A stretch of 64,000 nucleotides of DNA from Cryobacterium sp. PH31-AA6 (GCF_030063195.1 NZ_JASISS010000010.1:42629-106628); one strand, 5' to 3'. Positions 44,918 through 53,553 are shown, counted from the stretch's first letter. Translations and numbers: made by a program. The notes: generated by a model from the letters alone, not told the origin.

Positions 44918-45415
44918 CTACGTGCGGCTTATGGAGAGGACGGTCAGGCTCGGCCGGTAGATGTGCAAAGGCGGAGACACAGACCGGCGTACGAGGACAC
45001 TGATGTTACGCACCAGGTGGTGCCTCAGCACGCGTGGTCCGAATCCGATCAACGCGGCGACGGTGAGTAGGACTGCGCAGATCACCCCGACCAGGACGCA
45101 GTCCGGCACGGTGCCGGTGGAGCCCGTCGGCATCGAAAACGTTCGCGCCGCGGCGACGGCCACGGGGAGGCTAACCACTGCCGCCTCGATGATCATGCCG
45201 GTGCCGGCCGGCGGCACAGGCGAAACAAACCGGGCCGACCCGGAGGACGGTTCGGAAGACCCGGATGAGACTCCGGTCACTGCGGGGAGGGTGTCGCTCG
45301 TTGCGTGCATCGCCAGCAGGGCGACGAGCATTGCCACCCCGGCCAGGACGGCAAGGATCACCGGGACGGCACGGCCGCCGGAGCGGGGTATGGCCGCAGC
45401 GTTGTTCCGTGCCAT
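44918..45415 (-). CDS. Small membrane protein, DUF6153-like
   Basis: A 165-residue protein with a TM segment (about residues 17-36) ending in LLAMHATSD, a Ser/Pro linker, a second hydrophobic stretch (VLVGVICAVLLTVAALIGFG) preceded by a single Cys, and the C-terminal RPSLTVLSISRT. This N-terminal LLAMH plus C-terminal RP..LSVLR-like ending is what I recall for the actinobacterial DUF6153 family, often near copper genes. GGAGG precedes the ATG at 45415, and a CsoR box lies 43 bp upstream, which supports copper control of this gene and perhaps lgt and the oxidase downstream. Confidence 0.72.
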   Translation of the reverse strand: MARNNAAAIPRSGGRAVPVILAVLAGVAMLVALLAMHATSDTLPAVTGVSSGSSEPSSGSARFVSPVPPAGTGMIIEAAVVSLPVAVAAARTFSMPTGSTGTVPDCVLVGVICAVLLTVAALIGFGPRVLRHHLVRNISVLVRRSVSPPLHIYRPSLTVLSISRT

Positions 45416-45457
45416 GCCACCTCCACTACGACGACTGGTGCAGGCCCAGAGCCGGAC

Positions 45458-45474
45458 ATACCCCCATAGAGTAT
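45458..45474. promoter_or_regulatory. CsoR-type operator upstream of the DUF6153-like gene
   Basis: ATACCCCCATAGAGTAT keeps the 17-bp frame of the CsoR box, with a perfect left arm and two changes in the right arm (AGAGTAT against GGGGTAT). It is 43 bp from the start codon at 45415 and 16 bp from the end of copA. Confidence 0.65.
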
Positions 45475-45489
45475 CGAACTTCCATGGGC

Positions 45490-47811
45490 CTAGCTGTGAG
45501 CGCGTCGTGCATCCGATCCGCGGTCGAGTGCGAGAGCCCCTGCACTTCCGGAGCCCACCAGGGTGGTGTCTACCTTCAGCCCACGGAATCCCCGCAGCCG
45601 GAGGCTATTACTCACCACGAAGACCGAAGAGAACGCCATTGCGCCTCCCGCAATCAACGGATTGAGCAGTCCCAACATCGCCAGCGGGATCGCGGCGATG
45701 TTATAGGCAAACGCCCAGAATAGATTCGCCTTGATCGTCGTGAGCGTGCGTCGGGACAGCCGGATCGCATCCGCTGCCGCGATCAAGTCGGCTCTGACCA
45801 GAGTCAGGTCACCGGCCTCGATGGCGACATCCGTGCCGGTTCCCATCGCGATGCCCAGATCCGCGCTCGCAAGCGCCACGGCGTCGTTGACACCGTCTCC
45901 GACCATCGCGACAACGCGTCCCTCTTTTTGGAGCGCGAGAATGACGTCCGCCTTCTCGGCGGGGAGCACCCCGGAGATCACTTCCGTGATTCCGACCTCC
46001 GCGCCGACCGCTTGAGCCACGATCTCGTTGTCACCGGTCAGCAGGATCGGTCGCAGGCCGAGGCGAAGGAATTCGGCGACCGCCGCCCTGCTGGTCGGCT
46101 TGACCACATCGGAAACGGCGAGGATGCCGCGGGCCTGTCCATCCCACGCGACGGCGACCGTAGTCCGCCCCTGCGCCTCGGACGCGTTCAGAGCCGTCCG
46201 GAGTTCGGCGGAGAGCTCGATGTTCCACTGTTCGGCGAGCCAGCGCGGACGTCCGACCAGGACCAGGTGGCCTTCGACAAGCGCCTGCACGCCGAATCCC
46301 TGCTCCGAGGTGAACGACTCCGCTGCCGGAAGCGCGCTGACACGGGCCTTCGCCCCCGCCACAATCGCCGCGGCGATCGGGTGTTCGGACCCGTCTTCCG
46401 CTGACCCGGTCAGCCGGAGGAGTTCTTCCTCGTCGACGCCGGTTGCGGGGATGACCGCAGCGAGCGACATCCGTCCGGTGGTCACGGTTCCGGTCTTGTC
46501 CAGCACGATGGTGTCGACTCGCCTGGTCGACTCGAGAACCTGCGGCCCCTTGATCAGGATGCCGAGTTGAGCTCCACGACCGGTTCCCACGAGCAGAGCA
46601 GTCGGTGTCGCCAGTCCCAGCGCGCACGGGCAGGCGATGATCAGTGTCGCGACGGCGGCCGTGAAGGCCAGTTCCGGTCCGACGCCGAGCAGCAACCACA
46701 CGACGAGCGTGCCGATGGCCAGTGCAAACACGATCGGTACGAACACCGAGGACACTCTGTCGGCCAGGCGCTGAACGTCGGCCTTGCCGGTTTGCGCCTG
46801 TTCGACCAGTCGCCCGATCTGGGCGAGTTCGGTATCGGCGCCGATCCGGGTAGCTCGAACCACGAGTCGGCCGCCGGCGTTGAGCGTCGCACCGACGACG
46901 GCGTCGCCGGGTCCCACTTCAACGGGCACGGCCTCACCGGTGAGCATGCTGGCATCCACTGCGGAGTTGCCCTCGACGACCACACCGTCGGTTGCGATCT
47001 TCTCGCCCGGACGCACGATGATCAGGTCGCCCAGTTCGAGCGACGCGGTCGGAATCAGAATCTCCTCGCCGTCGCGCACGACGGTGGCTTCCTTCGCCCC
47101 CAACTCGAGCAGCGCCTTCAATGCTGCGCCGGAGCTTCTCTTTGCCTTGGCTTCGAAGTATCGGCCGGCAAGCAGGAACACGGTGACCGCGGAGACGACC
47201 TCGAGATAAATGTCCGCACCGCCGCCCTGTGGTTTGGCCGTGAACTCAAACGCCATCGTGTATCCGGCGACGCCCGCGGTTCCGAAAAACAGCGCGTAGA
47301 GCGACCAGCCGAATGCTGCGATCACGCCGACGCTGATCAATGTGTCCATCGTCGTCGCGCCGTGGCGGATGTTGATCCACGCCGCGCGATGAAATAGCCA
47401 GGCGCCCCACACCGCGATCGGTGCGGCGAGCATCAGGGCGAGCCACTGCCAATTCGCGAACTGCAGCAGCGGAATCGCCGACAGGAGAATCACGGGCACG
47501 GCCAGGACCGTCGAGATGATCAGCCTGCTCCGCAGGCTCTGAAGCTCAGGATCCGGCGCTTCGGCCTCGTCCGCGCTCGTCTCCTCCTGTTCAACCACCC
47601 GAGGAAGCTTGGCCGAGTAGCCGGTCGCCTCGATCGTGGCGATCGCATCCGCCACCGTCGTGCCCTCCGGCATCAGGACGCGGGCCTTCTCGGTGGCGAA
47701 GTTGACGGAGGCCTCGACCCCGGGCATCCGATTGAGCTTTTTCTCGATCCTCGTGGCGCAGGAGGCGCAGGTCATGCCACTGACGACGAGATCGATCTGC
47801 TGGCCACTCAT
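45490..47811 (-). CDS. copA: Copper-exporting P1B-1 ATPase CopA
   Basis: A 773-residue Cu(I) exporter. One N-terminal HMA domain with GMTCASC (Cys15, Cys18), TM6 motif CPC (about residues 393-395) in [13 protein letters not shown], phosphorylation site [15 protein letters not shown], and hinge [12 protein letters not shown]7 YN (FAYNIAAIP) and TM8 [11 protein letters not shown] complete the P1B-1 Cu(I) ligand set. Overlaps copZ by 4 bp (ATGA), so CopZ and CopA are co-translated. Divergent from csoR. Confidence 0.97.
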   Translation of the reverse strand: MSGQQIDLVVSGMTCASCATRIEKKLNRMPGVEASVNFATEKARVLMPEGTTVADAIATIEATGYSAKLPRVVEQEETSADEAEAPDPELQSLRSRLIISTVLAVPVILLSAIPLLQFANWQWLALMLAAPIAVWGAWLFHRAAWINIRHGATTMDTLISVGVIAAFGWSLYALFFGTAGVAGYTMAFEFTAKPQGGGADIYLEVVSAVTVFLLAGRYFEAKAKRSSGAALKALLELGAKEATVVRDGEEILIPTASLELGDLIIVRPGEKIATDGVVVEGNSAVDASMLTGEAVPVEVGPGDAVVGATLNAGGRLVVRATRIGADTELAQIGRLVEQAQTGKADVQRLADRVSSVFVPIVFALAIGTLVVWLLLGVGPELAFTAAVATLIIACPCALGLATPTALLVGTGRGAQLGILIKGPQVLESTRRVDTIVLDKTGTVTTGRMSLAAVIPATGVDEEELLRLTGSAEDGSEHPIAAAIVAGAKARVSALPAAESFTSEQGFGVQALVEGHLVLVGRPRWLAEQWNIELSAELRTALNASEAQGRTTVAVAWDGQARGILAVSDVVKPTSRAAVAEFLRLGLRPILLTGDNEIVAQAVGAEVGITEVISGVLPAEKADVILALQKEGRVVAMVGDGVNDAVALASADLGIAMGTGTDVAIEAGDLTLVRADLIAAADAIRLSRRTLTTIKANLFWAFAYNIAAIPLAMLGLLNPLIAGGAMAFSSVFVVSNSLRLRGFRGLKVDTTLVGSGSAGALALDRGSDARRAHS

Positions 47812-48056
47812 CGTGTTTCAGCGAGCAGCTCGTACCCTGCCTCGTCGACTGCCGCAGCCACTGCCGTGCGGTCGAGCGGCACGGCACTCTCCACGGTGAC
47901 CGTGGACACGCCACCGGGAACCACATCGACGGAGACGCTCTCCACGCCCGCCAGCCGACCCACTTCCGCGGTGACGCTGCCGACGCAGTGCCCGCAGGTC
48001 ATCCCCGATACCCCATAGCTGCCGACGACCCTGTTCGTAGCGCTCATGCTCTTCAC
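47808..48056 (-). CDS. copZ: CopZ-like copper chaperone (HMA domain)
   Basis: An 82-residue single HMA domain protein that would carry Cu(I) to CopA. It has [11 protein letters not shown] with the CxxC pair and the betaalphabetabetaalphabeta pattern, ending in [11 protein letters not shown] at 48056 has GGGAGAGAA just upstream; an ATG at 48047 (MSATNRV) is the other candidate. Its transcript starts in the region with two CsoR boxes. Confidence 0.93.
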   Translation of the reverse strand: MKSMSATNRVVGSYGVSGMTCGHCVGSVTAEVGRLAGVESVSVDVVPGGVSTVTVESAVPLDRTAVAAAVDEAGYELLAETR

Positions 48057-48093
48057 TTCTCTCCCAATCGGTTACGGTCCCCGGGAATTAAAA

Positions 48094-48110
48094 GTACCCC
48101 CCGGGGGTAT
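48094..48110. promoter_or_regulatory. CsoR operator, copZ-proximal
   Basis: GTACCCCCCGGGGGTAT, a 17-bp box differing by one base from a perfect repeat, 38 bp upstream of the copZ start. Expected to repress copZ-copA when copper is low. Confidence 0.86.
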
Positions 48111-48139
48111 GAAAGAATCATACTCCGTTCCGGGCGCAG

Positions 48140-48156
48140 ATACCACCCGGGGGTAT
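48140..48156. promoter_or_regulatory. CsoR operator, csoR-proximal
   Basis: ATACCACCCGGGGGTAT, a 17-bp box with one mismatch between arms, 56 bp upstream of the csoR ATG and followed by TATATT, a good -10. It points to autoregulation of csoR. The two boxes are centred 46 bp apart. Confidence 0.86.
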
Positions 48157-48211
48157 ATATTGAGTGACATGCGACAAGCATGACTCGCGCCGAACCATTG
48201 GGGAAGCAAAC

Positions 48212-48535
48212 ATGACCACAGCAACCGCCACCACAGTCACGGCTCAGGACGGTGGCCGCGGGTACCTGTCCAACAAGGACAATTACCTCACGCGACTGCG
48301 CCGAATCGAGGGGCAGGCCCGAGGCTTGCAGGCCATGGTGGCCGAGGAGAAATACTGCATCGACATCCTCACCCAGATTTCGGCGATGACCAGCGCGCTC
48401 CAGTCGGTGGCCCTGGGGCTGCTCGACGAGCATCTGAACCATTGCCTACTGCAGGCCGCGATCGTCGGCGGCGATCAGGCGGATGCCAGGATGCGCGAGG
48501 CATCCGACGCGATTTCGCGCCTGGTCAAGTCCTGA
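48212..48535 (+). CDS. csoR: Copper-sensing repressor CsoR
   Basis: A 107-residue all-helical DUF156 repressor that leaves DNA on binding Cu(I). The Cu(I) ligands are Cys49 (EEKYCIDIL), His74 and Cys78 (DEHLNHC); spacing of 25 and 4 residues equals that of characterised CsoR (C36, H61, C65). The DNA-facing Arg-rich helix reads TRLRRIEGQARG. ATG 48212 is preceded by GGGGAAG; the longer ORF is not conserved-looking. Regulates copZ-copA, itself and, by box similarity, the ATPase at 35161 and the gene at 45415. Confidence 0.97.
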   Translation: MTTATATTVTAQDGGRGYLSNKDNYLTRLRRIEGQARGLQAMVAEEKYCIDILTQISAMTSALQSVALGLLDEHLNHCLLQAAIVGGDQADARMREASDAISRLVKS

Positions 48536-48709
48536 CGCGGGCGGTCGCCGGGCACGCTGATCGTACCAACGGGAGTCTGTTTCGGCCGTTGCGAGTGCGG
48601 TCAGAGCGCGACTCACTGCCCGGCGAGCGAACCGAGCACCCGCGTACCTGCACGCCGAGGTTCCGATTCCCTCCACCTGATCGCGTACGCCCCGCCGGTC
48701 ATGGCGGGT

Positions 48710-49399
48710 TTACTGCGGTCCGGCTCGCTCGGTCAGCCAGGCGAACGGATCGGTGGGGGTGACCCCGTCGAGGAGGATCTCGAAGTGCAGGTGCGGCCCG
48801 GTGCTCTGCCCGGTGTTGCCCACGGCGCCGAGTTGGTCGCCGACGGACACGGCTTGCCCGACGGCCACGGCGAGCGAGCCCGCCTGGAAGTGCGCGTAGA
48901 CGCTGCTGACGAGCTGTCCGTCGATAGTGTGGTCGAGTACGACGTGCACGCCCAGGCCGCCGTCGTCGTAGGCCGACACCTCGCGCACAACGCCGTCGGC
49001 TATCGCATGAACGGGGGTTCCCTCCCCCGGCAACAGGTCGAGCCCCTTGTGGAACGACGAGCAGCCGGCGCACGGGGAGTCCCGCGGACCGAAGCGGTCG
49101 GAGAGCCGCACCGCCGTCGGGAACGGCCATTGCACGGCCGGTCCGGTCGAGGCTGCGGTGCTCGCCACGGCGACCGGCGCCTGCTCGACGGAGTAGCCGT
49201 CGCGCGCGATCGCCGCCACGATCACGTTGCCGGCAGTCAGGCTCTGCACCGGGTCGGCCTCCGACGCCGCGGCGTTGACCGCCGGCCCGGTCACGGTTTC
49301 CCGTTCGACGGCCTGGGCCGGGATGGCGAGCACCGTCGTGAGCAGGGCCGCGAACACCATCGCGAGGAAGGCGAAAGCGCCAGGCCTACGCGTCCGCAT
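48710..49399 (-). CDS. Secreted M23-family peptidase (LytM domain)
   Basis: A 229-residue exported protein with a signal peptide ending near AQAVE and a C-terminal M23 zinc-peptidase domain: first metal ligand site HKGLDLLPGEGTPV, the AHF segment and GPHLHFE. It should cut or remodel peptidoglycan cross-links. ATG 49399 was chosen; a GTG two codons upstream is possible. A CAGC pair (DSPCAGCSS) just before the domain could form a disulfide. Stand-alone; convergent with csoR. Confidence 0.92.
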   Translation of the reverse strand: MRTRRPGAFAFLAMVFAALLTTVLAIPAQAVERETVTGPAVNAAASEADPVQSLTAGNVIVAAIARDGYSVEQAPVAVASTAASTGPAVQWPFPTAVRLSDRFGPRDSPCAGCSSFHKGLDLLPGEGTPVHAIADGVVREVSAYDDGGLGVHVVLDHTIDGQLVSSVYAHFQAGSLAVAVGQAVSVGDQLGAVGNTGQSTGPHLHFEILLDGVTPTDPFAWLTERAGPQ

Positions 49400-49734
49400 A
49401 GGCACTCTCGGTCGGCGTGTTCAGGCAAGGCGCAGGGGAAATGTTGTGGGGCATCGTGGCATCTCTCGTCTAGGGTCGGGGAGCGGAGACCTCAGCAGAC
49501 GGGGATGCGTTCACGGCATGGAGCTGGCCCAAGGGAACGACGCTCCCGCGTCGGGAAGTGTCCTGGGGCACACCTGGATCGGCATCGGGTCAGGCGCGCA
49601 AGACTTGAGGATACCTCGTGATCCTGTGAATGCCATCACGGTGCCGCCAAACTCCGCCCCGAACTCGTCAGGGGCGGTCAGCCGTCAGCGGTCAAATCGT
49701 CGGCGGTCAATCGGCGACGGTCAGACGAGCGACG
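49400..49734. other. 335-bp gap with no gene; short CGGTCA direct repeats
   Basis: No credible ORF or RNA seen. Its right end (about 49672-49742) repeats CGGTCAG or close variants about six times and runs into the arsR stop. The left part holds the promoter side of the M23 gene. No clear terminator for arsR was found other than this repeat-rich stretch. Confidence 0.5.
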
Positions 49735-50118
49735 TCAGACCGCGGTGATTCGCGCCGCGAGCGATTCGAGTGCCCCCGGCACGAGACGGTAGTACGCCCA
49801 GGTGCCGCGTTTGTCACGCGTGAGCAGTCCGGCCTCGACGAGCACCTTGAGGTGGTGCGACACGGTCGGCTGGCTGAGCCCGAGCGGCTCGGTCAGGTCG
49901 CAGACGCAGGCCTCGGCGTCGGCGTGGGCGGCCACCATCGAGACCAGGCGCAACCGCGCGGGGTCGGCGAGGGCCTTGAGCGACCTCGCCAGCCCCTCGG
50001 CGGCGTCCGCTCCGATCGCGTCGCGCGTCGCCGGGGCGCAGCAGGCGGCATCCGTCTCTTTGGTCGAGGCGCGGCCGGGGGCCCCGGTCGGTGCGGGCTG
50101 GGTCTCGAGGAACGACAT
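49735..50118 (-). CDS. arsR: ArsR-family arsenite-responsive repressor
   Basis: A 127-residue winged-helix repressor. The DNA-binding part reads LSQPTVSHHLKVLVEAGLLTRDKRGTWAYY. It carries an N-terminal Cys pair (Cys26-Cys27 in DAACCAP) and Cys71/Cys73 (ACVCDLTEPLG), the arrangement of the Corynebacterium-type ArsR in which two adjacent N-terminal Cys plus one Cys near the HTH bind As(III). ATG 50118 chosen because it directly precedes the conserved part. Divergent from acr3 with a 96-bp shared promoter. Confidence 0.94.
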   Translation of the reverse strand: MSFLETQPAPTGAPGRASTKETDAACCAPATRDAIGADAAEGLARSLKALADPARLRLVSMVAAHADAEACVCDLTEPLGLSQPTVSHHLKVLVEAGLLTRDKRGTWAYYRLVPGALESLAARITAV

Positions 50119-50140
50119 GTTGACAGTATCCCCCATAAAT

Positions 50141-50160
50141 TGACATCCATCGATGCATTC
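50141..50160. promoter_or_regulatory. Candidate ArsR operator
   Basis: TGACATCCATCGATGCATTC, centred on the palindrome CATCGATG (50148-50155), lies midway between arsR and acr3. An ArsR site is expected here, but the arms are short, so the exact operator is uncertain. Confidence 0.35.
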
Positions 50161-50214
50161 GCCAGACTCCATAGCGCGTCACTCGATCCGGTGTGGCTCG
50201 AACGACGGAGCCTC

Positions 50215-51324
50215 ATGTCTTCCCCCACGCCCCAGGCAACTTCACCGGCACGGCTGGGCTTCACCGACCGGTTCCTGCCGGTCTGGATCCTCGCGGCGAT
50301 GGGCCTCGGCCTGCTGATGGCGGTCTACACGCCCGGCGTCGGCGAGGCCCTCGGCGCCTTCACGATCGGGTCGGTCAGCGTTCCGATCGCCGTCGGGTTG
50401 CTGGTCATGATGTACCCGGTGCTCGCCAAGGTGCGCTATTCGGATGCCCGCGCCGTCGCCGGAGACAGGCGGCTCCTCATCTCGTCGCTGGTGATGAACT
50501 GGCTCGTCGGTCCGGCCCTGATGTTCGCCCTGGCCTGGATCTTCCTGCCCGACCTGCCCGAGTACCGCACCGGCCTGATCATCGTCGGCCTCGCCCGCTG
50601 CATCGCCATGGTGCTGATCTGGAACGAACTGGCCTGCGGCGACCGGGAGGCGGCGGCCTTCCTCGTTGCCGTCAATTCCGTCTTCCAGGTCGTCGCCTTC
50701 GGCGCCCTCGGCTGGTTCTACCTGCAGGTCCTCCCCAGCTGGCTCGGCCTGTCCACCACCAGCGCGGAGTTCTCGGTCTGGGCGATCACGGGCAGCGTGC
50801 TGGTCTTCCTCGGCATTCCGCTGCTGGCCGGCTACCTGTCCCGCCGGGTCGGCGAGGCCACCCGTGGGCGCGCGTGGTACGAAGAGCGGTTCCTGCCCAG
50901 GGTCGGCCCGTTCGCCCTCTACGGGCTGTTGTTCACGATCGTGCTCCTCTTCGCCCTCCAGGGCAGCCAGGTCATCGCCCGCCCGATGGACGTCGCACGC
51001 ATCGCCCTGCCCCTGCTGGTGTACTTCGCGGTGACGTTCCTGACCGGATTCCTGCTGGGCAAGCTGGTCGGTCTGAGCTATCCGCGCACGACGACCCTCG
51101 CCTTCACCGCCTCGGGCAACAACTTCGAGCTGGCGATCGCCGTGGCCATCGGCACCTTCGGCGCGTCGAGTGGCCAGGCCCTCGCCGGGATTGTCGGCCC
51201 GCTGATCGAGGTTCCGGCGCTGGTCGCTCTCGTCTACCTGGCCCTGTGGCTGCGCCCCCGCCTCTTCCCCGGCGCGGCGCCCCGGTCGACCGTCACCGCC
51301 GAGCGGGTGCCGGACCGCGTCTAG
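50215..51324 (+). CDS. acr3: Arsenite efflux permease Acr3
   Basis: A 369-residue, ten-TM BASS-fold exporter of As(III). The Acr3 signature Cys lies in GLARCIAMVLIWNELACGDREAAAFLVAVNS, and TLAFTASGNNFELAIAVAIG in TM9 matches the group. GGAG six nt upstream supports ATG 50215; the longer ORF would read back through arsR. No ArsC reductase is adjacent, so arsenate reduction, if any, is encoded elsewhere. Confidence 0.96.
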   Translation: MSSPTPQATSPARLGFTDRFLPVWILAAMGLGLLMAVYTPGVGEALGAFTIGSVSVPIAVGLLVMMYPVLAKVRYSDARAVAGDRRLLISSLVMNWLVGPALMFALAWIFLPDLPEYRTGLIIVGLARCIAMVLIWNELACGDREAAAFLVAVNSVFQVVAFGALGWFYLQVLPSWLGLSTTSAEFSVWAITGSVLVFLGIPLLAGYLSRRVGEATRGRAWYEERFLPRVGPFALYGLLFTIVLLFALQGSQVIARPMDVARIALPLLVYFAVTFLTGFLLGKLVGLSYPRTTTLAFTASGNNFELAIAVAIGTFGASSGQALAGIVGPLIEVPALVALVYLALWLRPRLFPGAAPRSTVTAERVPDRV

Positions 51325-51353
51325 GCCTTCCCCCCACGCGGCTGCCCGCGGAC

Positions 51354-51398
51354 AGCACGACGCCCGCCGCTCAGGTGGGGAACGGCGGGCGTCGTGCT
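51354..51398. terminator. Bidirectional hairpin terminator
   Basis: AGCACGACGCCCGCCG (51354-51369) and CGGCGGGCGTCGTGCT (51383-51398) form a perfect 16-bp stem with a 13-nt loop. It sits between the convergent acr3 gene and the secreted-protein gene ending at 51415, ideal to stop both transcripts. Confidence 0.85.
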
Positions 51399-51414
51399 GC
51401 GCGGCGGTTATCGC

Positions 51415-53493
51415 CTACTTGCGCACCAGCTTCGCCACGGTGAATCCACCGGCAGCAACCAGGACCGACGACGCCGTGCTCGTGGTGCCGTCTCCACCGG
51501 CCACCGGCTTGCCGGTCGCATCGAACGCCTGCTGCTGCAGCCGGAAGCCGCGCGGCACGTCCACGGATCGCACGCTCGCCTTCTGGGCCGCACTGACATA
51601 CACGGTGCTCTCCCCGGCCGGTCCGGTCACCGAGATGGTCGAGACGAGCGGCTGGATCAGCAGTGCGTCCACGGCGGACGGTCCGTCGGAGGCGCCGACG
51701 ACGGCGGTGGCATCAGCAGGCAGGGAGCGCTTCAGCGAGAGCGGGAAGAGCCGACCCGGCGCATCCGTGATTCCCTGCGCGCCCGCGCCGCCGTTGGCGG
51801 TGCTGCCCAGCTTCGTCCGGCCGGCGGACCAGGCCGTGTTGCCGGACGGCGCCTCGGTCTGGTTGACGATCGGATACACGTTGCGCGCCTGGTCGGCGGC
51901 CGGAACGGGAATGCTCAGCGTGTCTCCCGCCGCGAGGGCGACGTAGGCCCCGCCGGAGAGATTGGCCTCGCCTGTCCAGGCGGATGCGGGCGTGACGACG
52001 GCGCCGGTTCCCGTGATCGTGCCGGCCTCCGCCTCGACGACGCTCAGCCCGTTGGTGCCGATCGTCTCATTGATGCCGAGCGCCTTGGCCTTGAGCGCGG
52101 GGTTCGCGTCCAGAGTCAGCATCGTGAGCAGGGCATGGATGGTCGACTCGGCCCCGGAATTGGGGTTCACCCGGCCATCGTGTTCGATTCCGTCAATCGC
52201 GGTGCCGGTGGCCGGGTTGTACGCGGGCAGGCCGCTGCGGTTGGCACCGAAGAACCAGCCGGCGGTGACGGCGGCGAGGTCGATCAGCCCGGGGGCGTTC
52301 GCTGCCTTGGCCGTGGCGACCAGACCCTGCACCCGCGAGTCGACGCCATAGGCGATCTGAGCCTCACCGGGGGTCGGGCTCCACGCGTTGTCCGGTCCGC
52401 CGGCGGCGAGCAGCTGGGCAGTGAACTGGGCGGAATCCTTCACGGCCGCGCCGAGCAGGTCGGCCCGGTCAAGCGTGGTTGCCGCCGTCGCGACGGCGGC
52501 CGGGGCCATCCCGCCCCAGGCGTGCCACAGGGTCTGCGATTTGTTCCACGGCATGATCGCGCCGAAGGGCCATTCGCTGACCGATCCGGACGACATCGCC
52601 GCGACGCCCTCGGCCAGCTGGGTGAGGCTGGTACGTGCCGCGGTGTCGGCGGGGGCAGCCGTGACGTAGGCGGCGAGCCCGAGCGCGGCCTCGGCCGAGG
52701 CATCCGCGCCGCCCGCGATCAGCCAGGCGGGCACCTGCACACCGTCGGCCACGTCGAACTGGCCGAACCTGGCCAGCGACTGCCGTGCGAGCGCGTCGAG
52801 GGAGAGGTGCAGGCGGTCCTGGAGGAACGCGGCGAACTGCGGGTCGGCGTCCGCGAAGGCGGCGTAGCCCTCGCCGAGGGCCCAGACCGTGCGGGCAACC
52901 CAATACGACTCGGCGGAGTCGCTCGGGTCCGGCAGTTCCTTGGGCGTTGCGCTCGGCGTGAGCGTGCCGTCGGCCTGCTGCCAGAGCACGACATTGCCCG
53001 AGTTGGGGCCGGTGGAGGTCTGCAGGTAGGTCAGCGCGCGGAGGGTCTGCACGGCGTGTTCCCGGCTGGCGGTGTCCCCGGTCTGCTGCCAGTGGCGCAG
53101 GTAGACAACCGCCGTGCGGGCGATGTCGTCGGCGTTGTACGCTCCCTGGCTCCAGTGGCCCGTGGCCGGATCGAGCGATCCGCCGCCGACCCGGCCGTAG
53201 CTGCCGTCGGCCTTCTTGTCCGCGTAGGTCCACGGGGCCTGGGCGGTCGGCGTGACATCGATGTCATAGGTCGTGTGGCCCTCGACGGCCGTCAGCGGCA
53301 CGGTATCGAGGAGGAAATTGAGGTGGCCCAGATTGGTCAGGGGCGCCGAGGCGGCGGTCCCTCCATGGGCGAGGGATGTCGGTGGCGACGCGGCCGCGGC
53401 GGCCGTGCCCGCTCCGAGGAGAAGCATCGACACGGCGGCCGTGAGGGCGACGGTCTGGAGGATGAATGGTGAGCGAACGGCGGTGTACGTCAT
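51415..53493 (-). CDS. Secreted protein with predicted alpha-toroid glycosidase-like domain
   Basis: A 692-residue exported protein. After a signal peptide ending near GTAAAAA, residues about 80-480 are helical repeats rich in Trp and small residues (SYWVARTVWALGEGYAAF, SEWPFGAIMPWNK, WHAWGGMAP), then WFFGANRSGLPAYNPATG and VNPNSGAESTIHALLTMLTL. These resemble (alpha/alpha)6-toroid sugar-active proteins whose C-terminal helices end in N..GAEST. The last 200 residues are beta-rich, with VVEAEAGTITG suggesting a carbohydrate-binding module. No catalytic residues can be named. AGGAGA precedes ATG 53493. Two LacI-like operators upstream indicate sugar control. Confidence 0.75.
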   Translation of the reverse strand: MTYTAVRSPFILQTVALTAAVSMLLLGAGTAAAAASPPTSLAHGGTAASAPLTNLGHLNFLLDTVPLTAVEGHTTYDIDVTPTAQAPWTYADKKADGSYGRVGGGSLDPATGHWSQGAYNADDIARTAVVYLRHWQQTGDTASREHAVQTLRALTYLQTSTGPNSGNVVLWQQADGTLTPSATPKELPDPSDSAESYWVARTVWALGEGYAAFADADPQFAAFLQDRLHLSLDALARQSLARFGQFDVADGVQVPAWLIAGGADASAEAALGLAAYVTAAPADTAARTSLTQLAEGVAAMSSGSVSEWPFGAIMPWNKSQTLWHAWGGMAPAAVATAATTLDRADLLGAAVKDSAQFTAQLLAAGGPDNAWSPTPGEAQIAYGVDSRVQGLVATAKAANAPGLIDLAAVTAGWFFGANRSGLPAYNPATGTAIDGIEHDGRVNPNSGAESTIHALLTMLTLDANPALKAKALGINETIGTNGLSVVEAEAGTITGTGAVVTPASAWTGEANLSGGAYVALAAGDTLSIPVPAADQARNVYPIVNQTEAPSGNTAWSAGRTKLGSTANGGAGAQGITDAPGRLFPLSLKRSLPADATAVVGASDGPSAVDALLIQPLVSTISVTGPAGESTVYVSAAQKASVRSVDVPRGFRLQQQAFDATGKPVAGGDGTTSTASSVLVAAGGFTVAKLVRK

Positions 53494-53516
53494 TTTTTTG
53501 TCTCCTGGTTCGAGCA

Positions 53517-53530
53517 CTGAACCGGTTCAG
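53517..53530. promoter_or_regulatory. LacI-type operator, proximal
   Basis: CTGAACCGGTTCAG, a perfect 14-bp palindrome with central CG, 24 bp upstream of the start of the secreted toroid-like protein. Central-CG palindromes of this length are typical targets of LacI-family sugar repressors. Confidence 0.75.
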
Positions 53531-53539
53531 TGTTCTCAA

Positions 53540-53553
53540 CTAAACCGGTTAAG
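53540..53553. promoter_or_regulatory. LacI-type operator, distal
   Basis: CTAAACCGGTTAAG keeps the AACCGGTT core of the proximal site, with a near-perfect palindrome. Centres of the two sites are 23 bp apart (about two helical turns), suggesting cooperative binding. The cognate regulator is not in the window. Confidence 0.72.

Noticed and set aside
32832..48535. Copper island as a recent mobile element with clear borders
   Set aside because: No integrase, transposase, flanking direct repeat or strong composition shift seen; horizontal origin remains possible but unsupported.
49630..50214. N-terminal extension of Acr3 across arsR
   Set aside because: Would overlap arsR antisense; the conserved protein starts at 50215 with a proper ribosome binding site.
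51394..53472. 692-codon plus-strand frame opposite the secreted toroid-like protein
   Set aside because: Antisense shadow; the minus frame has a signal peptide, a ribosome binding site and operators.
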